Positions 57,035-64,000 of a DNA stretch of 64,000 bases are shown piece by piece. A program made the position numbers and the translations under genes. Position 1 is the first letter of the stretch; the number at the start of each line of letters is the position of its first letter. The notes under the pieces are model-generated. The model made no database searches, had not been told where the DNA came from, and saw only the letters and a list, made by a program, of their open reading frames with translations. The stretch is from a bacterium F11 (GTDB lineage: Bacteria; Elusimicrobiota; Elusimicrobia; F11), in assembly GCA_002176905.1 (NCBI GenBank), contig MSYE01000204.1, forward strand, positions 7,128 through 71,127, written 5' to 3'.

Positions 57035-58900
57035 ATGTATCATATGCAACCACAATCAGGTTCTGAGCCAAACAAACCCAATAGTTCTTCCCCACCCCAA
57101 CAGAATCTTATTCCTGTTAGTCGGTTCGTCTCAACTTTAGCCGCTGCATTTCGTGCTTTTTTTCTCTACAAACACGACAACAAGGCCTTGGATGAGATTA
57201 TCAAGAATGTTGTTATCCGTTTTAAGATTGGAGTGGGCGAAGAGCCATCGCTCTCATTGGGAATTACTCACCAATCCTTTTCCTATATGGGAAATTCTGT
57301 GGGATTTCGAGAGGTGACGACCTATTTGGCCTCCACCCTTTATACGTTGGGGATAAAGGAAATAAAATTGACACCGCCTCTACAAGGTCGCCATTTCTTT
57401 GCCATCTTGAACATCCTCTCGGGGAAAGATTCTCAAGAGGCGAAAATGGGAAAATTGGCCCCTTATTTTCCTGAGGTCGAACAAAAACCAATTCTTCTTG
57501 TTCCCATTACGTCACGTTCCATGATCCTCCGCCTCTCCGATGAGGCCATTCAAAAAACATTGAATCCATTAAAGGATCCCTCTTCGATTGGAGGGGTTGA
57601 CTTCTTAGGAAATCTTTCAAAATTGAAGATCAATCAACTTCCTGACCTCTTCACTGCCATCGTCATTCAAAGCGAACCGTTTCCTCAAAATCTTAAAACC
57701 TTTGTATTTAATCTGGTTGAGGCCACAAGAGATGGTTATTTTCCGATTTCCCGGTTCTTAAAGGTTTTTGTCCTTCCGGAAGATCTTCGGGCCACCTTTG
57801 TGAAAAAATGTCGTTCTTTTGTCCCTATTTCCACACCCCGAAAATCCTTTCCTCTTGGTCAACGGTTCGCCCTTGCCCAAAAAAGCAGGGCCCGGATTGA
57901 TGCCATAACGCAAATATCTTGTTTTTCCGATCAAGAGATTCAGGCACGAAATATATTTTTGGGTTCAGGAGGCCATCAATCAGTCTTACAAGATTTGGAT
58001 TTTGCACGGGTATTGTTGGAAAAGGAAGGACCCAATTTTTTCATGGGGTTAAGAATCCTTCTGCGGTTATTGGACAATGAAAATCCGGTTGCCATTCAAG
58101 AAAAGATTCTCAAATTGGGAATCGGCGTCTGGGCCAACTTTCAAAATACTGTTGAAGATGCAGAACTCATGTCGCTGTTGTCTTCTCTTCGTCAGAAGTT
58201 GTGTTCTGTCCACAACATAACCCTCATCATCTATCCCATTCGAAACCTTACCATAGAGTCAGACCTTTTTAAGCGAATGGCTCAATTTATTTCTTCACTG
58301 GGAGAAGGAACCCTCCCCTCTCTTCTCCAAGCCCTTGATGCAGAAGGGGAAAGAGGTATGAGAAAAAAATTGATAATCCTAATCACCCAAGTCGCCAAAG
58401 ACAAGGAACACGAGGCCCTTATTGATAAGATGGCCAAAGCGTCTCATTTTCTTCTTCGAAATCTGATTATGATTCTGGGAGATATCAAGAGCGATCGAGC
58501 GATTGAAGCCATTGGTTCCCAACTTCATCACTCGATGAGAATTGTCAGAATTGAAGCAGCCCGTTCGTTGGGTAAAATTGGAACGCCAGAGGCCATGAGT
58601 GTTCTCCGGGGAAACTTGCCTCGCCTCACAGATTTGGAATCGAGGCTCCTCATTATAAACATGTTGGTTGCCCAGAAAGATCAAGGAGCCACGGATCCGA
58701 TTATTCACACCCTTCAAGATATCAAGCTGACCGCCCCCGTAAGAAGATCTCTTTATCAAGCGCTCGCATCGATAGGCGGATTTAGGGCCAAACAGCATTT
58801 GCAATCGGTTCTTGACAATTTTTCTGTTCTCGATCGTTTCAAATCAGACGAAAAAGAACTACATGAATATATTCAAATTCTCATAAAGAAGATGACGTAA
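57035..58900 (+). CDS. HEAT-repeat protein
   Basis: 621 residues; ATG 57035 (a second ATG three codons later; no strong ribosome site). The N-terminal 30 residues are Pro/Ser/Asn-rich. A large mixed domain (about 30-400) is unassigned; it has a region ITHQSFSYMGNSVGFREVTT that may resemble proteins paired with HD-GYP enzymes. From about 420 to 600 the chain is helical with HEAT repeats, for example ILGDIKSDRAIEAIGSQL and VRIEAARSLGKIGTPEAM. HEAT repeats bind proteins. The stop overlaps the start of the HD-GYP gene by one base (TAATG), so the two are co-expressed and probably work together, perhaps as a c-di-GMP-linked scaffold. Confidence 0.72.
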   Translation: MYHMQPQSGSEPNKPNSSSPPQQNLIPVSRFVSTLAAAFRAFFLYKHDNKALDEIIKNVVIRFKIGVGEEPSLSLGITHQSFSYMGNSVGFREVTTYLASTLYTLGIKEIKLTPPLQGRHFFAILNILSGKDSQEAKMGKLAPYFPEVEQKPILLVPITSRSMILRLSDEAIQKTLNPLKDPSSIGGVDFLGNLSKLKINQLPDLFTAIVIQSEPFPQNLKTFVFNLVEATRDGYFPISRFLKVFVLPEDLRATFVKKCRSFVPISTPRKSFPLGQRFALAQKSRARIDAITQISCFSDQEIQARNIFLGSGGHQSVLQDLDFARVLLEKEGPNFFMGLRILLRLLDNENPVAIQEKILKLGIGVWANFQNTVEDAELMSLLSSLRQKLCSVHNITLIIYPIRNLTIESDLFKRMAQFISSLGEGTLPSLLQALDAEGERGMRKKLIILITQVAKDKEHEALIDKMAKASHFLLRNLIMILGDIKSDRAIEAIGSQLHHSMRIVRIEAARSLGKIGTPEAMSVLRGNLPRLTDLESRLLIINMLVAQKDQGATDPIIHTLQDIKLTAPVRRSLYQALASIGGFRAKQHLQSVLDNFSVLDRFKSDEKELHEYIQILIKKMT

Positions 58901-60300
58901 TGGGAAAAGAAGATCTCGAACTCACAAAGGAAAAAAGAGAAAAAGAATCTTACCGCCGAGTTTTAATGACTTGGAATTCGGCGATTAAGAATGCCTCCCT
59001 TTATGCCGAAGACCATCCGATGATTGAACAATCTTGCCAAAATTTACATGGTGCGGTTAATGAATTGCTTCGAGACAAACTTGAAATCAGCATTCAACAT
59101 ACCGACGCTATTTTTGTAATTGAGAATCAGCTTTTTATCGAAGAAAGCATCATGATGTACGACCTACTATCTCTCTTAGAGGAAATTAAAATTGATATGG
59201 TGACATTTCTTCCTGGTATCACCACCCCTGAGATCAAAGCCTTCGTTTTGGAAATCCATAAGATGGAGAAATCAAAGCTAACTCTTCATGACAGAAAAGA
59301 TTTATCAAACCCCCACATTCGGGCTGTTTTTCTTGCTGATAAAAATGTTACTTATGATATTCATCAAAGCCGAAAAGCACGGTTTGAGAAAATTCATCAA
59401 ACCCTTCACGAATGGCGTCAAATTGGTGAAACGGTTTTTGATAAATTAATTGATGAACAAACACTACCTCTTTCAGAATTATCAAATCCGCTAGATAAAC
59501 TCATAGAACTCATCGAACTTGATTCCCCATCTGTCTCCATTGCCCTTTGTGGTGCCAAGACCAATCTTCACATAGACCATTCCGTCCATAGCATGGTTCT
59601 TTCAATATACATGGGAGAAAAGATTGGTTTGGATATCGCTAACCTGAAAAACCTGGCAATTTCCGCGCTTCTTCATGACGTTGGTCGCTTTCTCCTTCCA
59701 TCTGATTTTGGAACCTCACATGAGATTTCTTTTGGTGATACCGACTTCATTCAACTGCATCCCCACGATGGGGCAGCCTACTTGTCTGGCGTCAAGGGAA
59801 TTCCCCCCACTGCGGTGCGTGTCGCCTTGGAACACCATATTGGCTATGATGGATTGGGGTATCCATCTCTCTCAAAAAACCATAGACCCCATCCTTATTC
59901 CCTGATTGTGGGTTTGGCCGATTTTGTTAGTTGGCAAACAGTGACCGATAATTATTATCATAAGCCTGTTGTTCCTCATCGTCTCATCCGGTCGATGATT
60001 AAACGATCTGGCACACAATTTCATCCATTTCTTATCAAACTGCTTGTTCCCTTCTTGGGTCTTTATCCACCAGGGACAAGAGTTCGATTGACCTCAGGAG
60101 AAGAAGCATTGAGTATCCAAGCCAATCTAGAAAACATTATTCGCCCTGATATTGCCATCCCGGATTCTGATGGGAGCTGGCGAAATCAGTCTCTACAGGA
60201 TCTCATTCTTACTTCTGTTGGAATTGGTCGAATAACGGGTTACCAGGATCTCACAGAATACTCTCAGGAATTTTCTCCTTCAACCAAGGATTCGGAATAA
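58900..60300 (+). CDS. HD-GYP domain protein
   Basis: 466 residues. The N-terminal half (about 1-220) is unassigned but resembles, in length and style, the N terminus of HEAT-partnered HD-GYP proteins (SLYAEDHPMIEQ, FVIENQLFIEES). The HD-GYP part (about 225-400) contains the metal-binding His (IDHSVHSM), the HD pair (SALLHDVGR), a distal His motif (QLHPHDGAAYLSG) and the GYP loop ALEHHIGYDGLGYP. Enzymes of this class hydrolyse c-di-GMP to GMP or pGpG; here the metal ligands are present and the loop is close to the usual HHExxDGxGYPxG, with Ile in place of Glu in HHE. Activity is therefore likely but not assured. The gene is coupled to the HEAT-repeat gene. Confidence 0.83.
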   Translation: MGKEDLELTKEKREKESYRRVLMTWNSAIKNASLYAEDHPMIEQSCQNLHGAVNELLRDKLEISIQHTDAIFVIENQLFIEESIMMYDLLSLLEEIKIDMVTFLPGITTPEIKAFVLEIHKMEKSKLTLHDRKDLSNPHIRAVFLADKNVTYDIHQSRKARFEKIHQTLHEWRQIGETVFDKLIDEQTLPLSELSNPLDKLIELIELDSPSVSIALCGAKTNLHIDHSVHSMVLSIYMGEKIGLDIANLKNLAISALLHDVGRFLLPSDFGTSHEISFGDTDFIQLHPHDGAAYLSGVKGIPPTAVRVALEHHIGYDGLGYPSLSKNHRPHPYSLIVGLADFVSWQTVTDNYYHKPVVPHRLIRSMIKRSGTQFHPFLIKLLVPFLGLYPPGTRVRLTSGEEALSIQANLENIIRPDIAIPDSDGSWRNQSLQDLILTSVGIGRITGYQDLTEYSQEFSPSTKDSE

Positions 60301-60308
60301 GCCACGCC

Positions 60309-61358
60309 ATGTCTCCACAATTAACAAAATTATTAAAGAAAACATCTCGGTCTTTTTATTTAAGCCTTCGTGTTTTGCCCAAAGCCCTCCGTCCGACCAT
60401 GGGGTTGGGTTATCTATTGTGTCGCATCGCGGATACCATCGCTGACACAGACGTTCTCCCCTTCTCCTCAAGGGAAAAAATGCTAAAGGAATTCAAATCA
60501 TTATTTCAAACCCTTTCGATATCAAAGGAAAAAATCCAATCGTTCCAAGAAGAAATCGTTAACCTCATTACTCACACATCATCTATTGAAAAACAATTAC
60601 TCAAGAACATCATTGTGACCATGGAATTTTATCAGAGACGACCTCAAACAGACCGCGCCCTTCTTCAGGATGTTGTTTTGGGAGTTATTACCGGAATGGA
60701 GATGGATTTGGTCACCTTTGGTGAAACCTCCAAAGATGTGAAGTCATTTCAGAAAGATGAACAATTGGAACACTACCTTGGCTCAATTGGGGGCGAACCA
60801 GGGCGATTCTGGACCCGATTGTGTCTCCATTATTTGCCCAAATTCCATTTTGATAGTCCAGGAAAATGGACCGAACGTGGGATTGATTTTGGGAAAGGTC
60901 TTCAAATGGTAAACATTTTAAGGGATGTATCAAAAGATCTTCAAATGGGTCGTTGTTACATCCCTCAAGAACGGCTCAGCGAATATCTTCTCTCACCAGA
61001 AGATTTACTGGAACCATACAACATCAACCGATTCTTGCCTCTCTATCATGAACTGATCGATGAAACCATTGATCGACTCGAAAATGGATTGCTTTATCTT
61101 TACTCTATCCCCCGAAATGCACTTTCGTTGAGAGCAGCGGTTTGGTGGCCCTTGGCCATTGGGCTGCAGACGTTGGCAAAATTGAGAGACTCAACCAATA
61201 TTCTCAAGCCAACTGAAGCCGTTAAAATACCGAGGTGGGCAATTTATCAATTGATGGGAAGTTCTTTTTTTCTCCTTCCCTCAAATACATTGTTAAAGTG
61301 GGACTTCCAGGATTTGGCAGGGGAAGCTTCTTCCTCTATGACCGGGGCGCATCCCTAA
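60309..61358 (+). CDS. Squalene/phytoene synthase family protein
   Basis: 349 residues; ATG 60309, 8 bp after the HD-GYP stop. It joins two prenyl diphosphates head to head. The substrate-binding Asp motifs are DTIAD (about residue 42-46, within CRIADTIADTD) and NILRDVSKD (about 205-213, within GLQMVNILRDVSKDLQ), both complete, and SRSFYLSLRVLP begins the conserved region. The first-motif context resembles the squalene-synthase-like subgroup found in several uncultured and planctomycete-type bacteria; squalene or dehydrosqualene as product is possible, but the sequence alone does not decide. No hopanoid cyclase or carotenoid gene is adjacent. The 3' end overlaps the convergent FixX gene by 4 bp. 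Confidence 0.85.
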   Translation: MSPQLTKLLKKTSRSFYLSLRVLPKALRPTMGLGYLLCRIADTIADTDVLPFSSREKMLKEFKSLFQTLSISKEKIQSFQEEIVNLITHTSSIEKQLLKNIIVTMEFYQRRPQTDRALLQDVVLGVITGMEMDLVTFGETSKDVKSFQKDEQLEHYLGSIGGEPGRFWTRLCLHYLPKFHFDSPGKWTERGIDFGKGLQMVNILRDVSKDLQMGRCYIPQERLSEYLLSPEDLLEPYNINRFLPLYHELIDETIDRLENGLLYLYSIPRNALSLRAAVWWPLAIGLQTLAKLRDSTNILKPTEAVKIPRWAIYQLMGSSFFLLPSNTLLKWDFQDLAGEASSSMTGAHP

Positions 61359-61666
61359 CCCATTTTGTACTGAACGCCAAAACCTCCGCGAGGCCATTCA
61401 CAGCCGATGTTGTCGTATGGGCATAACATGCGGCAGGCACCACATTCAATACAATTTTCGTAGGCCACAATAATTTTCTTTTGCGATTCTTCCCAATCAT
61501 ACACCTTGGCGGGACAAATGAGCGTACAGGGTTTATGCTGACATTCCTCCAAACACCGTTTATGTTCCCTTATCCTTACATGGGCATTCTCGTGGTCGGC
61601 TTTATAGGTAAGCCATCCCAATTTTTCTTCTACATTTACTTTAGGATTGGGTTCATTTTTCTCCAT
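61355..61666 (-). CDS. fixX: Ferredoxin-like protein FixX
   Basis: 103 residues; ATG 61666 with GAGGAG 8 nt upstream. Two Cys clusters bind iron-sulphur centres: CLEECQHKPCTLICP (about 38-52) and CIECGACRMLCPYDNIGCEW (about 72-91), followed by the FixX end GGFGVQYKMG. FixX passes electrons between the electron-transfer flavoprotein and quinone together with FixC. It lies 14 bp downstream of fixC and its 3' end overlaps the convergent synthase gene. FixX proteins commonly carry the first cluster in a degenerate form; here it keeps four Cys. Confidence 0.9.
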   Translation of the reverse strand: MEKNEPNPKVNVEEKLGWLTYKADHENAHVRIREHKRCLEECQHKPCTLICPAKVYDWEESQKKIIVAYENCIECGACRMLCPYDNIGCEWPRGGFGVQYKMG

Positions 61667-61680
61667 GATGTTAACTCCTC

Positions 61681-62979
61681 TTAAAAAGCCTTTCTAACAT
61701 TCCAAAAGTCTTTGACGATTTTAAAAACGGAACGTGTTTTCCGAATCCGTTTAAAAATACTCTTTTGGATTTCTTTTTTGGTTCGACCATCCACTGAAAA
61801 ATATTCATAAAGGGCTCTTGAAGCCATTTCGGGATAAACGGTAAGAAAATCCAAATTCTCCTCGATCTTTTGTTCCAAATCCCGATGCTCATCCAAATCT
61901 GGGAGAACGAAGGATTTCTCCAACTTTTTCTGATATCGTGAGAGAGTCTTCTTTGAGAAATCACCCTTCTTTTTGGCTTCCACACAAGTCTCAGCTGCCA
62001 GTTTCCCAGCGGTCATCGCCAAATTGGACCCTTCCCTATGACTGGGATTGATCATTTGAGCGGCATCCCCAGCAATAAGGAACCCATCTGTATAAAGAGG
62101 GGGCATGGAATGATACCCTCCTTCTGGAATAAGATGGGCAGAATATTCCAACGGTTTGGCATCACGAATAAACCGTCTGACCGCTGTATGTTGTTTGGCA
62201 GATTCAAGGAGTTCATATGGGGCCATGTTGCTGTTTTGAAGATGAGACAATTTGCATCCCACCCCAAAAGACAGAGACTCTTTGTTGGTGTAAAGGAAGC
62301 AATAACCCAACATCCCCTTTGTGATCTTTCCAAACATTTCATAAGTCGCTCCCTCATTTCCTTCGAGGGAAAAACGATCTTCAATTTTTTCTTTTGGGAG
62401 GGCCAACACTTCTTTAACACCCAGGGCCACCTCATCAGATTTCCACTCATCGATAAGGCCTATTGATTGGGCCAACATAGAATTGACACCATCGCAGGCA
62501 ATAACCACATCCGCCAACAACTGATCTCCATCACTGGTTTCAATTCCAATTACTTTTCCATCTTTCTGAATCAACTTTGAAACCATCACACCCGAGTAGA
62601 CTTCAACCCCGGCTTCCTCGGCTTTTTTGCTGTACCATTGATCAAATTTTACACGGATGATGGAATAGCAGTTATGGGGTTCCTTCTTCCATAAATCAGA
62701 AAGGAAACCCACACGCACAAAGGATTGGTCTCCCGTAAAATTAACGTTTTGTTGGGTAATATTCCGTTCCATCGGCGACTCCGGATCTTTCCAAAAGTCG
62801 GGCACGATATCAGCCAACATTTTCGTATAAAGAATAGCCCCCTGAACATTTTTGGCGCCTGGGTATTCTCCACGTTCAAGAACCGCGGTTTTCAAACCTG
62901 CTCGCGCCGCCGTAATGGCGGCGGAGGTCCCCGCTGGTCCTGCTCCTACAACAATAACATCATACTTATCATCAGCCAT
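61681..62979 (-). CDS. fixC: FAD-dependent oxidoreductase FixC (ETF-quinone oxidoreductase type)
   Basis: 432 residues; ATG 62979. The FAD-binding dinucleotide fold is at the start (VIVVGAGPAGTSAAITAARA), the second FAD motif is GFLIAGDAAQMINPSHREGS, and the quinone-side features of the ETF-QO/FixC family follow (GAKNVQGAILYTKML near 41-55). The protein takes electrons from the electron-transfer flavoprotein (FixA/FixB) to the quinone pool, with FixX as the iron-sulphur partner. FixA/FixB are not in the window; they may lie beyond the right edge. The C-terminal helices (FKRIRKTRSVFKIVKDFWNV) are basic. It follows the cytochrome gene by 6 bp. Confidence 0.9.
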   Translation of the reverse strand: MADDKYDVIVVGAGPAGTSAAITAARAGLKTAVLERGEYPGAKNVQGAILYTKMLADIVPDFWKDPESPMERNITQQNVNFTGDQSFVRVGFLSDLWKKEPHNCYSIIRVKFDQWYSKKAEEAGVEVYSGVMVSKLIQKDGKVIGIETSDGDQLLADVVIACDGVNSMLAQSIGLIDEWKSDEVALGVKEVLALPKEKIEDRFSLEGNEGATYEMFGKITKGMLGYCFLYTNKESLSFGVGCKLSHLQNSNMAPYELLESAKQHTAVRRFIRDAKPLEYSAHLIPEGGYHSMPPLYTDGFLIAGDAAQMINPSHREGSNLAMTAGKLAAETCVEAKKKGDFSKKTLSRYQKKLEKSFVLPDLDEHRDLEQKIEENLDFLTVYPEMASRALYEYFSVDGRTKKEIQKSIFKRIRKTRSVFKIVKDFWNVRKAF

Positions 62980-62985
62980 AATTAA

Positions 62986-64000
62986 TCACTCTCTTATACT
63001 AAATAAATATGTTACCAGATCATCAAGTTGATCTGGTTTAATCTTATCCTTCCATGCCGGCATATAGAGGGGTGGATAAGGTCCTTGAGGATCATGCTTG
63101 GCAACAACCGGAACCCCATTGGATATTTTATCCTTCAATCCCTTTCTTGAATATGTCGATACGGCTCTCCTCAAATTGGGAATAACTTCAGAGACATAGT
63201 TGTAATTTCGAACGCCCCCACGGCCTTGATAACCATGGCAACCGATACAACCATATTCTTCGTAAACCCATCTTCCCCGTTTGATCTTTCCACTGGGAAT
63301 CGTTTTCGGTTGGGGTGGAGCATACACCCGAAACTCGTGTGGAATTCGACTTTGATCCAATCCCATTATATAGGCTGTAAGCGCATCTGAATCCTTCTTA
63401 TTCAACAGATAAGGAGGCATCCCAGAAGGAGATACCGGTTCAGCATTAAATTCGCCCGTTGGATCACCCGGAACGAGTTCAATTGGGTCATTAAGAAAGT
63501 GAAGTTTTATCCAGTTCTCAAGTGTCTTTTCTTTCTGAGAAAGTCCGGTGTACGAAAAGTCGATTCGGGTAAGGGATTTGACGGCTGTTTCCATCTTCAG
63601 ATCAACTGAGATGGGACCTCCTTCTCCTCCAATCTGATGACATCCGATACATCCTTTTTCTCTAAAGAGATGTTCGGCCCGAATGATTTCACTTGTGTAA
63701 TTCTTCCCCTTAATGATCAGGTCCTGTTTGTTATCGTGGCATTGGACACAGGAAGCCTGAAGAATCACATCTCGTCGCAAAGGTGATTCCCAGTGTTTGA
63801 CAAAGCCATGGGCTGGTTCCATCTCTGTCGCCAACCCCTGTCCACCATGACAAACAACACAACCAAATTTTAAAAAATCATGACGCTTGTGAATTTCGAA
63901 ACTCGCCGAATCAGCCGGGGACCGAAAGGGGTGATTTTCATACGTTGTGACAAGGCTTGTATTCGCCAGGGCATCATGCCCCAAATGACAAGTGATAAAC
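62986..64000 (-). CDS. Multihaem c-type cytochrome (5' end outside window)
   Basis: At least 338 residues are encoded; the frame continues past position 64000, so the 5' end is missing (a TTG at 63984 is not a credible start). Four CxxCH haem sites are seen: CVVCH, CVQCH, CIGCH and CIGCH, in order from about residues 42, 79, 112 and 248 counted from that TTG. Met residues that could be distal ligands occur in SPSGMPPYLL and LYMPAWKDKI, typical of cytochrome c class I domains (the last 110 residues). Just before the first site the sequence reads FITCH, with Phe where the first Cys would be. It should be a periplasmic electron carrier for the neighbouring FixC/FixX module. Confidence 0.85.
   Translation of the reverse strand, partial: FITCHLGHDALANTSLVTTYENHPFRSPADSASFEIHKRHDFLKFGCVVCHGGQGLATEMEPAHGFVKHWESPLRRDVILQASCVQCHDNKQDLIIKGKNYTSEIIRAEHLFREKGCIGCHQIGGEGGPISVDLKMETAVKSLTRIDFSYTGLSQKEKTLENWIKLHFLNDPIELVPGDPTGEFNAEPVSPSGMPPYLLNKKDSDALTAYIMGLDQSRIPHEFRVYAPPQPKTIPSGKIKRGRWVYEEYGCIGCHGYQGRGGVRNYNYVSEVIPNLRRAVSTYSRKGLKDKISNGVPVVAKHDPQGPYPPLYMPAWKDKIKPDQLDDLVTYLFSIRE

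Overview
The window comes from a Gram-negative bacterium of a lineage I cannot name. Outer-membrane traits are a PorV-type barrel, lipoproteins with lipoboxes, an envelope adaptor protein and multihaem c-type cytochromes. Regulation uses a sigma-54 activator, histidine kinases and c-di-GMP enzymes. Long fibronectin type III (FN3) and FG-GAP proteins ending in a Por-secretion-like C-terminal domain, next to a PorV/UPF0164 protein, recall uncultured lineages such as Elusimicrobia-like or Omnitrophica-like groups. That placement is inference only.

Layout. (1) 131-5033: a tight minus-strand run of small exported or membrane proteins, with two DUF3592 members, a PDZ protein and a surface-repeat protein. 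It ends in a gene that has lost its 5' half. (2) 5051-6443: a Fic + HTH pair (mobile mystery proteins B and A) bounded by 16-bp direct repeats and GGTACC-rich palindromes. (3) 6609-10561: a 1,006-residue FN3 surface protein with a C-terminal sorting-like domain, translationally coupled to a PorV-like protein. (4) 10643-13412: an ankyrin protein, a small lipoprotein and a complete IS3-family element with a textbook -1 frameshift signal. (5) 13552-18998: the main discovery. Five unrelated minus-strand genes are separated by palindromic sites with the hallmarks of integron attC sites: R''/R' ends, and L''/L' arms that pair perfectly apart from extrahelical bases. No integrase is visible, so this is a CALIN-type cassette array. 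One attC is split by a 105-bp MITE with an AAC target duplication and by an IS1182-family element, and its two halves look like parts of two different attC sites. (6) 19234-47297: one gene for a 9,211-residue surface protein (about 43% of the window), followed by a small protein that is little more than the same sorting domain, with a 17-bp-arm palindrome in between. (7) 47651-53268: five consecutive signalling genes. (8) 53277-56890: an RND-type adaptor without its pump, an FtsH-like protease lacking the periplasmic domain, a HAMP-only membrane protein and a small membrane protein. (9) 57035-61358, plus strand: a HEAT-repeat protein, an HD-GYP protein and a squalene/phytoene synthase. (10) 61355-64000, minus strand: FixX, FixC and a multihaem cytochrome c, an electron-transfer-flavoprotein-to-quinone module that runs off the right edge.

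How parts may work together (inference). The two FN3 proteins and the small sorting-domain protein carry related C-terminal domains and are probable clients of one export/anchoring route in which the PorV-like protein takes part. The two-component block lies directly upstream of the giant gene on the same strand, and an imperfect palindrome and a perfect G-quadruplex motif lie in the gap, so control of the giant surface protein by this block is a plausible hypothesis. Segments 2, 4 and 5 are accessory DNA shaped by insertion sequences, a toxin-antitoxin-like module and cassette capture.
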